A DNA stretch of 64,000 bases, from NCBI RefSeq assembly GCF_014196795.1, contig NZ_JACIEJ010000007.1:124001-188000 (forward strand), written 5' to 3'. Source of the DNA: Sagittula marina. GTDB taxonomy: Bacteria; Pseudomonadota; Alphaproteobacteria; Rhodobacterales; Rhodobacteraceae. The notes under the pieces are model-generated. The model had not been told where the DNA came from, did no database searches, and worked only from the letters and a program-made list of their open reading frames with translations. Positions 1 through 9,326 of this stretch are shown here, in pieces. Both the position numbers and the translations under genes were made by a program. The number at the start of each line of letters is the position of its first letter. Positions within the stretch are counted from its first letter, which is position 1.

Positions 1-493
1 GCGTCGGAGGCAGGAGGCCATAGCCGCCCATCACCACGCCCAGGCCGACGAAGGCCGCAGCGGTCAGCCAACCTGCGTAAATGGCCACCGGGGCTTGTTG
101 CAGCCAGCGGTCGGTGACGCCCACTGAAAACAGTGCCTTGAGGGCGGCGGCCAACATAACAAAGATCACCGGAATGGAGAGCAAGGGAGAGACGGAGGCC
201 ACAGGCAACCATGTCGCCCCGATGGCCAGACTTAGGGCAATCCAAGGACGGAAATCGGCCCAATCGGGATCATCGGCGCGCCTTACGGCACCCACTACGG
301 CCGCCACGAACAGCCAAACGTAGATCAGCCCCCAAATCGAGAAGGCGTAGCCAGCCGGTTGAACAGGCGGGTGTTCGATGCGGTTTGGAAATTGGCTCGG
401 CTCAAAGCCGTTGAAACCCGGTACAATAAAATAGGAGCCGAGAAAGGCCAATGTTGCAAGCAGCGTCAGATAGGCCCAGAGGCGGTTGGTCAT
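1..493 (-). CDS. TspO/MBR-like (tryptophan-rich) membrane protein, C-terminus cut by window edge
   Basis: The frame opens with ATG at 493 on the minus strand and stays open to base 1, so 164 residues are visible and the C-terminus lies outside the window. A hydrophobic segment at about residues 5-25 is followed by PPVQPAGYAFSIWGLIY, the kind of Pro/Trp-rich first-loop motif seen in TspO/MBR-related proteins, and then by further hydrophobic helices. Family members are inner-membrane proteins that bind tetrapyrroles or related ligands; the role here is unknown. It lies downstream of serS in the same direction, 143 bases away. The family assignment rests on the motif and the membrane pattern only. 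Confidence 0.7.
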   Translation of the reverse strand, partial: MTNRLWAYLTLLATLAFLGSYFIVPGFNGFEPSQFPNRIEHPPVQPAGYAFSIWGLIYVWLFVAAVVGAVRRADDPDWADFRPWIALSLAIGATWLPVASVSPLLSIPVIFVMLAAALKALFSVGVTDRWLQQAPVAIYAGWLTAAAFVGLGVVMGGYGLLPPT

Positions 494-636
494 GTGGTGT
501 TCTCCGGTTCCCGAGAGCCTGAATTCAGGCAGGCTGCGGCGCGGCATCAGTCAATCCGACGGCGTATCTCTTGTCAACGAAACGAGGCGGTTGCGGTTCC
601 CCGCGGTTGGTCGCGCCCCGTGTCGCTGGATCGTGA

Positions 637-1929
637 TCAGGCGAGGGTGCCTTCGGCGGTGAGGCGGGTCTTGCCGCCCAAGTAAGGGTGCAGCGCCTCC
701 GGCAGATCGACGGAGCCGTCCGCCTGTTGCCCGTTTTCCAGCACCGCGATCAGGCAGCGCCCCACCGCGAGGCCGGACCCGTTCAGCGTCGCCACGAAAC
801 CCAGCTTGCCACCGCCGGCGGGCTTGAACCGTGCGTTCATACGCCGCGCCTGAAATTGACCGCAGGTGGAGACAGAGGAAATCTCGCGGTAGCTGTTCTG
901 GCCGGGCAGCCAGACTTCGATGTCGTGCGTTTTTTGCGCGCCAAAGCCCATGTCACCGGTGCACAGCACGACTGTGCGGTAGGGCAAGCCCAGCTTTTCC
1001 AGGATTGCCTCGGCGCAGCCAGTCATGCGGTCATGCTCGGCGATGGCCTCGTCCGGATGACAGATGGTGACCATCTCGACCTTTTCGAACTGGTGTTGGC
1101 GCAGCATCCCGGCGGTGTCCCGTCCGGCGGAGCCTGCCTCGGACCGGAAGCACTGCGAATAGGCCGTCAGGCGGCGGGGCAGGTCGCCTTCATCCAGGGT
1201 TTCGCCGTTAACGGTGTTGGTGAGCGTCACCTCGGATGTCGGGATCAGCCACCATCCGTTGGTGGTCTCGTAGCTGTCTTCGCCAAACTTTGGCAACTGG
1301 CCAGTGCCGTACATCATTTCCGGGCGGACCAGTACAGGGGTCCACGTCTCGGTCAGTCCGTGGTCATCGATATGCGTGTCGAGCATGAACTGCGTCAGGG
1401 CGCGGCTGATGCGGGCAACGGCCCCTTGCAGGACGACAAAACGCGCGCCCGAGAGTTTGGCAGCGGTTTCGAAATCCATGCCGGGTTTCACACCGGCCAG
1501 ATCGTAGTGTTCCCTTGGCGTGAAGTCCAAGGCGCGCGGTTCTCCCCAGCGCTTGACCTCGACATTGTCGTTTTCATCGGCGCCCTCGGGCACCTCGGGC
1601 AGCGGCAGGTTGTCGATGCCCATCAGCAGGTCGGTCAACTGCGCGTCGAGCGCCTTTGCCTTTTCCTGCATCTCGGAGACTTCGGCTTTCTTCTCACCAA
1701 CAAGCGCGCGCAGACGTTCAAATTCAGCGTCGTTGCCGGAGGCCTTGGCCGCGCCGACTTCCTTGGCGGCCTTTTTTTGATCCGCCTGTGCAGTCTCGGC
1801 GGCGAGGATGGCGGCGCGGCGCTCTTCGTCCAGCGCGAGCACGGAGGAAGACATCGGCTCCTTGCCGCGGCGGCTGAGGGCCGCATCCCAGGTTTCCGGG
1901 TTCTCGCGGATGGCGCGGATGTCGTGCAT
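637..1929 (-). CDS. serS: Seryl-tRNA synthetase
   Basis: Cytoplasmic class II aminoacyl-tRNA synthetase that charges tRNA-Ser. The 430-residue length is typical. Residues 1-105 are the charged alpha-helical coiled-coil arm that contacts tRNA. Class II motif 2 is clear at about 261-285 ([20 protein letters not shown]) and motif 3 at about 383-402 ([20 protein letters not shown]). The start at 1929 begins [15 protein letters not shown], the standard N-terminus of the family, with a purine-rich GGGAGAATGAG ribosome-binding stretch just before it. It is transcribed away from the RTX-type gene at 2136. Confidence 0.98.
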   Translation of the reverse strand: MHDIRAIRENPETWDAALSRRGKEPMSSSVLALDEERRAAILAAETAQADQKKAAKEVGAAKASGNDAEFERLRALVGEKKAEVSEMQEKAKALDAQLTDLLMGIDNLPLPEVPEGADENDNVEVKRWGEPRALDFTPREHYDLAGVKPGMDFETAAKLSGARFVVLQGAVARISRALTQFMLDTHIDDHGLTETWTPVLVRPEMMYGTGQLPKFGEDSYETTNGWWLIPTSEVTLTNTVNGETLDEGDLPRRLTAYSQCFRSEAGSAGRDTAGMLRQHQFEKVEMVTICHPDEAIAEHDRMTGCAEAILEKLGLPYRTVVLCTGDMGFGAQKTHDIEVWLPGQNSYREISSVSTCGQFQARRMNARFKPAGGGKLGFVATLNGSGLAVGRCLIAVLENGQQADGSVDLPEALHPYLGGKTRLTAEGTLA

Positions 1930-2135
1930 CTCATTCTCCCATGGATGTCATTGAGTCGCCCTGCTTATGCCCGATCTTTTCGCAGGACGGTAGGGCCAGC
2001 CTGATGCGATGCGCTGGCTGTGTTTGGGGATCCGTGACGCTGTGTTTCCGACTTAACCGGATTTTTCCAAATGATTGGCAAGGTTCCGCCATAGCCCGGC
2101 GACATGAGGCAGACCGGGAATCGAGGAGCACTGCA

Positions 2136-2894
2136 ATGGGGTTTGGCCTGCTTGCGGTCATTGGGGCGGCGGTCCTGATGGCCCTTCAATCTGTTATGGA
2201 AGACGTACCCGAGCCGGGCGAAGAGGTGATCGAAGACGGCGATAGTATCGCGGGCAGCGATTACGACGATGTTATCAACGGTGATGCATCGGCGCAGATG
2301 ATCATGCCGCATTCCGGCGACGATCTGGTGAATGCCGGCGGCGGCGATGATTTCGTGTCCGATTTCCCTTGGGACCAGGACAGCGTCAGCACACCCGCCG
2401 GTCTGGTGAACCCCGATTGGGATGACGACACGATCAATGGCGAGGGGGGCAACGACCGTATTCTGGCAACCGGCGGGGCCAATCTGGTCGACGGCGGGGC
2501 AGGCAATGATACGGTCAGCACCGTGGACCTTCATCCGGATGCGCCCTTTGCACCCGATAGGGTGTCGGGCGGCGGTGGCGCGGATTGGTTGATCGGTGAC
2601 GACGGCGACACACTGAGTGGCAATGGCGCGACCGATTTCTTTACCGCTATCGTGGATGAGCCACAGGATGAGGTGGTCACGATCACAGATTTTGACCGGG
2701 GCGAGACGCTGGAGATTCTCCTCTATGATCCCAGCCTGTTGAACCCGGACGGCAGCGCGCCAGAGGCCGATTTGCGCGACACGCAGGATGGTGTTGTGGT
2801 GTCTGTGGCAGGCCAGGATGCTGTAATATTTGCGAATTCTCTGGCGCGGGATCTGAATGGCACAATCCGTGTGCTGGACGGTTTGTCGCTTTAA
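2136..2894 (+). CDS. Short calcium-binding-repeat (RTX-like) protein with N-terminal membrane segment
   Basis: The 252-residue protein starts at 2136, where ATG follows GAGGAGCACTGCA; upstream in-frame codons lack a comparable site. Residues 1-17 are hydrophobic (GFGLLAVIGAAVLMAL), so an anchor or signal segment is likely. After this come several haemolysin-type nonapeptide-like repeats: GSDYDDVINGD, NAGGGDDFVSD, NGEGGNDRILATGG, VDGGAGNDTVS and SGGGGADWLIGDD. Such repeats bind calcium in a beta-roll and are common in type I secreted proteins, but this protein is short and has no recognisable enzymatic domain. The Asp/Gly-rich, very acidic composition fits an extracellular or periplasmic location. 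Its function is unknown. Confidence 0.75.
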   Translation: MGFGLLAVIGAAVLMALQSVMEDVPEPGEEVIEDGDSIAGSDYDDVINGDASAQMIMPHSGDDLVNAGGGDDFVSDFPWDQDSVSTPAGLVNPDWDDDTINGEGGNDRILATGGANLVDGGAGNDTVSTVDLHPDAPFAPDRVSGGGGADWLIGDDGDTLSGNGATDFFTAIVDEPQDEVVTITDFDRGETLEILLYDPSLLNPDGSAPEADLRDTQDGVVVSVAGQDAVIFANSLARDLNGTIRVLDGLSL

Positions 2895-2952
2895 CCTGCT
2901 TCGGCGCGGCCCTTGGGGCGGAGTTTCACTGATGCGCCGGGGCCTGAGGCGA

Positions 2953-3600
2953 TCAGTCGGTCAGGAGGGCGCGCACCCAGTTGTCGATCGGAACCACCAG
3001 TGCTTCCTCCTCAACCACGGCTGCGATGACGGCGACCAGTTTGCGGGTCGCACCGTCACCAGACAGAACCGGCCCGCCGGATTGCCCGCTCTCCACCCGA
3101 CAGCGGATCCGCCAGAGGCCGGAGTTTTCGTCGCCGTAACAAAAGTCGGTCTCCACTTGGCGATGTGGTGCGGAGCGTTGGTAGCCCACCAGCGTCAGTG
3201 GTCCGGGCAAACCGCCCCGGCCCAAGGTCATCGGCGGCGGTGTCAGGCGGCTTGAAAGCCGAACCGCTGCGATATCATGGCGGAGGTTGAACCGACCGTT
3301 TTCATAGGCCTTCGGATGTACTTCGACAGAGGCGATGCGCGCGCTGCCCTTGTGGGTGGCGCCGTCCCATGCGGCGACAAAAATCATATTCTCCAACCGC
3401 TTGAGATAACCATCCTCCGGGGTCGTCACGCAGTGCGCAGCGGTCAGCGCCGTATCTGGCGCGATCAGCGTGGCGGTGCACATCTCACGTTGGCGATAGC
3501 CTGCCATGTTCAGCCGACCGACCGCATCATCAGCGTGGGCGGGCAGGGCGATCAAAGTCAAAAGCAACCAGCGCAACATGCCGGCCACGATAGTCCACAT
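2953..3600 (-). CDS. Secreted trypsin-like serine protease
   Basis: A protein of 215 residues with an N-terminal signal peptide (MLRWLLLTLIALPAHA, from residue 8). All three chymotrypsin-fold catalytic residues are visible: His56 in TAAHC, Asp109 in HDIAAVRL and Ser174 in GQSGGP. The length fits a bare S1-type protease domain without PDZ or other extra domains, and the likely site of action is the periplasm or cell exterior. An alternative start at 3579 would place the signal peptide at the exact N-terminus; neither start has a strong ribosome-binding site. It converges with the RTX-like gene, with 58 bases between them. The substrate is unknown. Confidence 0.85.
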   Translation of the reverse strand: MWTIVAGMLRWLLLTLIALPAHADDAVGRLNMAGYRQREMCTATLIAPDTALTAAHCVTTPEDGYLKRLENMIFVAAWDGATHKGSARIASVEVHPKAYENGRFNLRHDIAAVRLSSRLTPPPMTLGRGGLPGPLTLVGYQRSAPHRQVETDFCYGDENSGLWRIRCRVESGQSGGPVLSGDGATRKLVAVIAAVVEEEALVVPIDNWVRALLTD

Positions 3601-3729
3601 GCGCGCCCGGTCCAGATGACATCACGACGCGCGGCGTCTGCCTTGCATCCGGCGCGAGGGACGCATAGGTATCGCCCACTTTCGCGGGGGATGCCCCGCT
3701 GTTTTGACCGATCCAGCAAGGAGCATCCC

Positions 3730-4017
3730 ATGGACCAGCAAACCATGTCATCTTTTGTGATGATGGCCCTGATTTTCGCCATCATGTACTTTCTTCTCAT
3801 TCGTCCGCAGCAGAAGAAGATGAAACAGCACAAGGCGATGATCGAAGCGATCCGCCGCAACGACATCATCGTCACGCAAGGCGGGATCATCGGCAAGGTG
3901 ATGAAGGTCAAGGACGAGAACGAAGTCGAAGTGGAAATTGCCGAAGGTGTGAAAGTGCGTTTGATGCGCTCTACCATCGCGACGGTGAAATCCAAGACCG
4001 AACCCGCCGAGGCCTGA
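3730..4017 (+). CDS. yajC: Preprotein translocase subunit YajC
   Basis: Small 95-residue inner-membrane partner of SecDF. One N-terminal transmembrane helix (about residues 7-23, FVMMALIFAIMYFLLIRPQQ) is followed by a basic, then acidic, cytoplasmic domain with the family motif GGIIGKVMKV. The ATG at 3730 follows AAGGAGCATCCC. The frame is open further upstream, but that part has no YajC similarity. secD starts seven bases after the stop, giving the standard yajC-secD-secF operon. Confidence 0.96.
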   Translation: MDQQTMSSFVMMALIFAIMYFLLIRPQQKKMKQHKAMIEAIRRNDIIVTQGGIIGKVMKVKDENEVEVEIAEGVKVRLMRSTIATVKSKTEPAEA

Positions 4018-4023
4018 TAAATC

Positions 4024-5694
4024 ATGTTGCAGATCGACGCCTGGAAGCGCTGGCTGATCTGGCTCACCGTCGTGGTGGGCCTGCTTTTGGCCATGCCGAA
4101 CCTGTTCTATTCCCGAGTTGAGACCCACAACGATGCGGTCAAGGCTATCGAGGGCGGCGCGGACACCACCGCCAATCGCGAGGCCGAGGCGCTTTGGCCC
4201 GGGTTCCTTCCATCGGGGCTGGTGAACCTCGGGCTCGATCTGCGCGGCGGTGCGCATCTTCTGGCAGAAGTGCGCATGGAAGACGTCTACAAAAGCCGGA
4301 TGGAAGCGCTTTGGCCCGAGGTTCTGCGCGTGCTGCGCGCCGAACGTGACGAAATCGGCACCATCCGTTGGAATTCCGCTGCGGTGGACCAAGGCGAATT
4401 GCGCGTGCGGCTGGTGTCGCAGCCCGACGCCATGGAACGCGCCATCGAATTGGTGAACGCGCTGCGTCAGCCGGTTGTTTCATTGACCGGTCAGGGCAGC
4501 CATGACTTCGAGGCGCGCGGCGACGGCGACGAATTGGTCATCACCCTGACGGAGGCCGAAAAACAGGCCACGGATGACCGCACCATGCAGCAGTCGCTGG
4601 AAATCATCCGTCGCCGTATTGACGAGGTGGGGACCCGCGAGCCGACGATCCAACGTCAAGGCGCGGATCGCATCTTGATCCAGGTGCCGGGCATCGGCTC
4701 CGCAGCCGAGCTCAAGGACATCATCGGCACAACCGCGCAGCTGACATTTCAGCCTGTGGTGGGCCGGGCGAGCAACGCCAACGACGCTCCCGGAGCTGGA
4801 AATGAAATTCTGCCTTCGCTGGACCAGGAGGGCGTGTTTTACATCCTTGAACAATCTCCGGTCGTGACCGGCGAAGAGCTGACCAACGCGCAGCCGACGT
4901 TTGACCAGAACGGTCGCCCGTCGGTGAGTTTTCAGTTCAACGGCTCTGGCGGACGCAAGTTTGGCGAATATACGGCTGCCAACATCGGCTCTCCTTTCGC
5001 CATCGTGCTGGACGATGAGGTCATCAGCGCCCCAGTCATCCAAAGCCACATCGGCGGCGGTGCGGGTATCATCACCGGTGATTTCACCATCGAGGAATCG
5101 ACCAACCTTGCGGTTCTGTTGCGCGCAGGCGCATTGCCCGCGGGTCTGGATTTCCTCGAAGAGCGGACAATCGGCCCGGAACTGGGCCAGGACAGCATCG
5201 ACGCAGGCAAGATGGCGACAATTGTCGCATTCGCGGCTGTGCTGATCTTCATGCTGGCGAGCTATGGCTTGTTTGGCGTGTTTGCCAACATTGCGTTGAT
5301 TTTGAACGTCGCGATGATGTTTGGCCTGTTGTCGATGATCGGGGCGACACTGACGCTGCCGGGTATCGCAGGTATCGTGCTGACGGTCGGCATGGCGGTG
5401 GACGCCAACGTGCTGATTTTTGAGCGTATCCGCGAAGAGCTGAAAACTGCCAAAGGTCCGGCCCGTGCCATTGAACTTGGCTATGAAAAAGCCCTGTCGG
5501 CTATTGTCGACGCTAACATCACCACGTTCATCACGGCGGTGATCCTGTACGTTATGGGGTCAGGTCCTGTGCGCGGCTTTGCGGTCACGCTGGGATTTGG
5601 CATCATCACATCGGTGTTCACGGCGATCTTTGTCACGCGTCTGTTGATCGTGGTCTGGTTCGAACGCCGCCGCCCCAAGACGATTGAGGTCTGA
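4024..5694 (+). CDS. secD: Protein translocase subunit SecD
   Basis: SecD works with SecF to use the proton-motive force to pull exported proteins through SecYEG on the periplasmic side. The 556-residue protein has a first transmembrane helix (about 12-30), then the D1 signature LGLDLRGGAHLL, a large periplasmic P1 domain, and five C-terminal transmembrane helices. The conserved membrane motif MAVDANVLIFERIREE lies near residue 458. It sits directly after yajC and is followed by secF with a one-base gap, so the three are probably co-transcribed. Confidence 0.98.
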   Translation: MLQIDAWKRWLIWLTVVVGLLLAMPNLFYSRVETHNDAVKAIEGGADTTANREAEALWPGFLPSGLVNLGLDLRGGAHLLAEVRMEDVYKSRMEALWPEVLRVLRAERDEIGTIRWNSAAVDQGELRVRLVSQPDAMERAIELVNALRQPVVSLTGQGSHDFEARGDGDELVITLTEAEKQATDDRTMQQSLEIIRRRIDEVGTREPTIQRQGADRILIQVPGIGSAAELKDIIGTTAQLTFQPVVGRASNANDAPGAGNEILPSLDQEGVFYILEQSPVVTGEELTNAQPTFDQNGRPSVSFQFNGSGGRKFGEYTAANIGSPFAIVLDDEVISAPVIQSHIGGGAGIITGDFTIEESTNLAVLLRAGALPAGLDFLEERTIGPELGQDSIDAGKMATIVAFAAVLIFMLASYGLFGVFANIALILNVAMMFGLLSMIGATLTLPGIAGIVLTVGMAVDANVLIFERIREELKTAKGPARAIELGYEKALSAIVDANITTFITAVILYVMGSGPVRGFAVTLGFGIITSVFTAIFVTRLLIVVWFERRRPKTIEV

Positions 5695-5695
5695 T

Positions 5696-6670
5696 ATGCG
5701 CTTGCGACTGGTAAAAGACGATCTGAATCTGGACTATTTCAAGCGGGCGACCATTTGGCTGGGTATCTCTGGCGTGCTCGTCGTGATCGCTTTGATCAGC
5801 TTCTTTATGCAGGGGCTGAACTACGGCATCGATTTTCGCGGCGGGACTACGATCCGAACCGAAACCTCGACGCCGGTGGATGTGGGCGAGTACCGAAGCG
5901 CATTGGACGCGCTGGGGATGGGCGATGTCGTGATTTCCGAGGTCTTCGACCCCAGTTTCCGCGATGACCAGAACGTTGCCATGGTGCGCATCGGCGCGCA
6001 GGATGGCGAAGAAGCGGTGAGCACCGAGGTCATCGAAAGCGCGGAGGCCGCATTGGCCGAGGTCGCGCCCGACATTCGGTTTGTTTCCGTGGAATCGGTT
6101 GGACCCAAGGTTTCCGGCGAGTTGATCCAGACCGCATCACTTGCTGTGGCGCTCGCCATAGGCGCGGTGCTCATCTACATCTGGTTGAGGTTCGAATGGC
6201 AGTTCGCGGTGGGGGCGGTCGTCGCCCTTGTGCACGATGTGGCGCTGACCATCGGGATCTTTTCCGAGTTGCAGATCAAGTTCGACCTCGCCATCATCGC
6301 AGCGCTTTTGACCATCGTCGGCTATTCGTTGAACGATACCGTGGTCGTGTTCGACCGTGTGCGCGAGAACCTGATCAAGTATAAATCCAAGGACCTCAAA
6401 GAGGTTCTCAACATGTCCATCAACGAGACCATGAGCCGGACCATCATGACCTCTCTGACGACACTTATCGCGCTGATTGCGCTGTTTGTGCTGGGCGGCG
6501 ACGTGATCCGTGGCTTTGTCTTTGCGATGATCTGGGGCGTGTTTGTCGGCACCTATTCGTCGATCTTCGTGGCTTCGACCTTTCTTGTGAAGCTCGGGGT
6601 CAAGCGCGACTGGACCAAGCCTGATGAGCCTGGCCCTGCGGGCACCCAGTTCGGCGACGTGGACGCGTAA
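5696..6670 (+). CDS. secF: Protein translocase subunit SecF
   Basis: Partner of SecD in the accessory translocase complex. The 324-residue protein starts at 5696 (MRLRLVKDDLNLDYF), right after the secD stop; an in-frame codon four residues earlier lies within secD and is less likely. It shows one N-terminal helix, the signature NYGIDFRGGTTI, a short periplasmic domain and five C-terminal helices containing YSLNDTVVVFDRVREN, the counterpart of the SecD ERIREE motif. The downstream Mth938-like gene follows within 13 bases. Confidence 0.98.
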   Translation: MRLRLVKDDLNLDYFKRATIWLGISGVLVVIALISFFMQGLNYGIDFRGGTTIRTETSTPVDVGEYRSALDALGMGDVVISEVFDPSFRDDQNVAMVRIGAQDGEEAVSTEVIESAEAALAEVAPDIRFVSVESVGPKVSGELIQTASLAVALAIGAVLIYIWLRFEWQFAVGAVVALVHDVALTIGIFSELQIKFDLAIIAALLTIVGYSLNDTVVVFDRVRENLIKYKSKDLKEVLNMSINETMSRTIMTSLTTLIALIALFVLGGDVIRGFVFAMIWGVFVGTYSSIFVASTFLVKLGVKRDWTKPDEPGPAGTQFGDVDA

Positions 6671-6683
6671 AAGGAGGCACCAG

Positions 6684-7037
6684 ATGCGCCTGAACGAGAT
6701 CGTCTTTACCGATGCGCGGCCCGTGGATGGCTACGGGCCGGGCTTTTTCCGCGTGGCGGGAGAGGTCCATGACGGCGCCTTGCTGCTTTGGGACAAAGGC
6801 AAAGCCGTCTGGGGCGGTATGGATGACACTGACAGCCTGTTGGGCTTTGTTGGCGAGGTCGATGTGCTGTTCGTGGGCACAGGTGCGGAGATTGCGCATT
6901 TGCCCACCGATCTGCGCCATCAGCTCGAAGAGGCGGGGTTGGGGGTTGAAGTGATGAACTCTCCCGCTGCCTGCCGCACCTACAATGTACTGATTTCCGA
7001 AGGTCGGCGCGTGGCGCTGGCCGCACTGCCTGTCTGA
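6684..7037 (+). CDS. Mth938-like domain protein (DUF498/NDUFAF3 family)
   Basis: A compact 117-residue cytoplasmic protein. The ATG at 6684 follows AAAGGAGGCACCAG, a strong ribosome-binding site that fixes the start. The family fold shows in the [16 protein letters not shown] segment, the [13 protein letters not shown] strand, a central VDVLFVGTG and the C-terminal [24 protein letters not shown]. The mitochondrial relative NDUFAF3 assists complex I assembly; the bacterial role is not established. Its place between secF and ccmA is, to my knowledge, common in this family of bacteria. Confidence 0.85.
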   Translation: MRLNEIVFTDARPVDGYGPGFFRVAGEVHDGALLLWDKGKAVWGGMDDTDSLLGFVGEVDVLFVGTGAEIAHLPTDLRHQLEEAGLGVEVMNSPAACRTYNVLISEGRRVALAALPV

Positions 7038-7053
7038 TCGGGCGCGCTGGGGT

Positions 7054-7662
7054 ATGCTGACAGCACAGGATCTGACCGTATCGCGCGGTGGCATCCCGGT
7101 GCTGGAAAGCCTCAATTTTACATTGAACGATGGTGCGGCTTTGGTGCTGCGCGGCCCCAACGGTGCAGGTAAGACAACGCTCTTGCGCACGGTGGCGGGG
7201 TTGCAGCCACCGATGCAAGGCACGCTAGAGGGCGCCGGCGAACGGATAGCGTATGCGGCCCATGCCGACGGGCTGAAAACCATGCTGACCGTCACGGAGA
7301 ACCTGAGCTTTTGGGCGTCGGTTTTTGGAACAAGTGGGATCGAGGATGCTGTGCAAGCTTTCGATCTGTCCGCATTGCGCGACCGGCTTGCCGGATCTCT
7401 GAGTGCGGGCCAGAAACGGCGGCTGGGGCTGGCAAGATTGATGGTCACAGGGCGACCCGTTTGGGTGCTGGATGAACCGACAGTCTCGTTGGATGCCGTT
7501 TCGGTGGGCTTGTTCGCCGACGCCGTGCGCGCGCATTTGTCGGGTGGTGGCTCCGCGCTGATGGCCACACATATAGATCTGGGGCTGGAGGCAGGTGTCC
7601 TTGACGTTGGTCCGTTCAAAGCCCGTCCTCGCGCCGCTTTGGAAGACGAGGCGTTTCTATGA
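7054..7662 (+). CDS. ccmA: Cytochrome c biogenesis ATP-binding protein CcmA
   Basis: ATPase of the CcmABCD complex, which releases haem-loaded CcmE during System I cytochrome c maturation. The 202-residue protein is a single ABC domain with Walker [10 protein letters not shown] (34-42), ABC signature LSAGQKRR (116-123) and Walker B VWVLDEPT (about 137-144). The C-terminus overlaps the start of ccmB by four bases, indicating translational coupling. It heads a ccmA-ccmB-ccmC-ccmD-ccmG run on the plus strand. Confidence 0.96.
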   Translation: MLTAQDLTVSRGGIPVLESLNFTLNDGAALVLRGPNGAGKTTLLRTVAGLQPPMQGTLEGAGERIAYAAHADGLKTMLTVTENLSFWASVFGTSGIEDAVQAFDLSALRDRLAGSLSAGQKRRLGLARLMVTGRPVWVLDEPTVSLDAVSVGLFADAVRAHLSGGGSALMATHIDLGLEAGVLDVGPFKARPRAALEDEAFL

Positions 7663-8315
7663 TCGCCCTGCTGCTCCGGGATTTGCGTTTGGCCGTGCGT
7701 GCGGGCGGAGGCTTTGGCCTTGGGCTGGTGTTCTTTCTGATCGTGACGGTGCTTGTGCCCTTTGGCGTTGGTCCGCAGACCGATCTTTTGTCGCGGATCG
7801 CGCCGGGGGTCCTGTGGGTCGGCGCGCTTCTGGCTTGTCTGCTGTCGTTGGACCGGATCCTGGCCTTGGATTGGGAAGATGGCTCGCTTGACCTGCTGGC
7901 CACCGCGCCATTGCCCATGGAGGGCATCGTCAGCGTCAAGGCCTTGGCGCATTGGATCACCACGGGACTGCCGCTGGTTTTTATCGCCCCGATGCTGGGC
8001 GTGCTGCTGAGCCTGCCGTTGGAGGGCTACGTTTGGGTGCTGGTCAGCTTGCTGCTCGGCACGCCTGCGCTGTCGGTGATCGGCACGTTCGGCGCGGCAC
8101 TGACAGTGGGCTTGAAACGCGGCGGACTGTTGATGAGCCTTCTGGTTCTGCCGCTCTACGTGCCTACGCTGATCTTTGGTGCAGAGGTGGCGCGGCGCGG
8201 CGCCGACGGGCTGGCTGTGGCGACACCTTTGGCAATGTTGGCTGGAATCAGTTTTGGAGTCATGGCGCTTCTGCCCTTTGCCAGCGCGGCGGTGCTGCGT
8301 ATCAATCTGCGATAG
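7659..8315 (+). CDS. ccmB: Haem exporter permease CcmB
   Basis: Membrane subunit paired with CcmA. The 218-residue protein has six predicted hydrophobic helices and a family-typical opening ([18 protein letters not shown]), with [16 protein letters not shown] and the conserved [17 protein letters not shown] segment after the second helix. Its start overlaps the ccmA stop by four bases (ATGA). About 110 bases separate it from ccmC. Confidence 0.96.
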   Translation: MIALLLRDLRLAVRAGGGFGLGLVFFLIVTVLVPFGVGPQTDLLSRIAPGVLWVGALLACLLSLDRILALDWEDGSLDLLATAPLPMEGIVSVKALAHWITTGLPLVFIAPMLGVLLSLPLEGYVWVLVSLLLGTPALSVIGTFGAALTVGLKRGGLLMSLLVLPLYVPTLIFGAEVARRGADGLAVATPLAMLAGISFGVMALLPFASAAVLRINLR

Positions 8316-8427
8316 GCTATGTCGGCGTAAACCCCGAGCTGCAGGCAAGGCTGCGCGGGGCGGCGAACATATTGCGTCTCACCGATATTTGAGGTGTATG
8401 GAGCAGGGGAAGAGGGTAGGGAAAACC

Positions 8428-9177
8428 ATGGCGTCGATCTGGGAATATGCCAATCCGGTAAAGTTTGTCCGCACGGCCGACAGGGTTTTGCCTTGGCTGT
8501 CGGGCCTGTCTCTGACCGCTTTGGTGGTGGGACTGGTCTGGGGTTTTTTCTTTACGCCGGACGATTATCGTCAGGGCGCGACGGTCAAGATCATCTATCT
8601 GCACGTTCCGGCCGCGCTGATGGCGATCAACGCATGGCTGATGATGTTGGTGACCTCCCTGATCTGGATAGTACGGCGGCACCATGTCTCGGCTCTGGCG
8701 GCGCGCGCAGCGGCTCCGGTGGGCGCACTGTTCACTGTGATTGCGCTGGTGACTGGCGCGATCTGGGGGCAGCCGATGTGGGGAACATGGTGGGCGTGGG
8801 ACCCTCGGTTGACCTCTTTTCTGATCCTTTTCCTGTTTTACCTCGGCTACATGGCGCTGTGGGGCGCGATCGAAAATGACGACACCGCCGCTGACCTGAC
8901 GTCGATCCTGTGTCTCGTGGGATCGGTCTTTGCGATACTGTCGCGCTATGCGGTCAACTTCTGGAACCAGGGGCTGCATCAAGGCGCATCAGTGATGCGG
9001 GCCGGGGCGCTGGCCGGTGACACGGCGGAGCGCGTGTCGAACGTATATGCGGTGCCGCTTTTCATCTGCATGGCGGGATTTGCCTTGCTGTTCCTTGCGC
9101 TGGTGCTGTTGCGGACACAGACTGAAATTCGCGCCCGCCGCATGCGGGCACTGTTGATGAGGGAGCGGATGGCATGA
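8428..9177 (+). CDS. ccmC: Haem-handling membrane protein CcmC
   Basis: CcmC loads haem onto CcmE in the periplasm. The protein has 249 residues and six transmembrane helices. The tryptophan-rich haem-binding motif WGTWWAWD lies at 118-125, and the two flanking periplasmic histidines are at 59 (IIYLHVP) and in NFWNQGLHQG (about 189). I chose ATG 8428 (MASIWEYANPVKF) because family members begin at this point; an in-frame ATG ten codons upstream is possible. The stop overlaps ccmD. Confidence 0.96.
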   Translation: MASIWEYANPVKFVRTADRVLPWLSGLSLTALVVGLVWGFFFTPDDYRQGATVKIIYLHVPAALMAINAWLMMLVTSLIWIVRRHHVSALAARAAAPVGALFTVIALVTGAIWGQPMWGTWWAWDPRLTSFLILFLFYLGYMALWGAIENDDTAADLTSILCLVGSVFAILSRYAVNFWNQGLHQGASVMRAGALAGDTAERVSNVYAVPLFICMAGFALLFLALVLLRTQTEIRARRMRALLMRERMA

Positions 9178-9326
9178 TGCCGGAGCTTGGGAAATATGCG
9201 ACGGAGGTGCTGTCCTCCTATGTTGTGTCTCTGGTGCTGATCGGCGTGCTGGTTGCCATGTCCGTTGTCCGTGCGCGACGGGTCAAGCGTGAGCTGGCTG
9301 ATGTGGAGGGCCGCCGCAATGGCTAA
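9174..9326 (+). CDS. ccmD: Haem exporter small subunit CcmD
   Basis: A 50-residue single-span membrane protein (MMPELGKYATEVLSSYVV then a hydrophobic helix and a basic RARRVKRELADVEGRR tail). This is the CcmD pattern: Pro-Glu-Leu-Gly-Lys-Tyr at the N-terminus and an Arg/Lys-rich cytoplasmic end. CcmD stabilises CcmABC and helps release holo-CcmE. The start overlaps the ccmC stop (ATGA), with GGGAG eight bases upstream; a start three bases later is also possible. The last codons overlap the ccmG start. Confidence 0.9.
   Translation: MMPELGKYATEVLSSYVVSLVLIGVLVAMSVVRARRVKRELADVEGRRNG

Noticed and set aside
688-2004. Long plus-strand frame of 438 codons opposite serS
   Set aside because: It is the antisense shadow of a clear seryl-tRNA synthetase; it has no motif and arises from high GC content.
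6600-8348. 582-codon minus-strand frame opposite the Mth938-like, ccmA and ccmB genes
   Set aside because: It crosses three well-supported plus-strand genes and is rich in Arg, Gln and His, as expected of an antisense frame.
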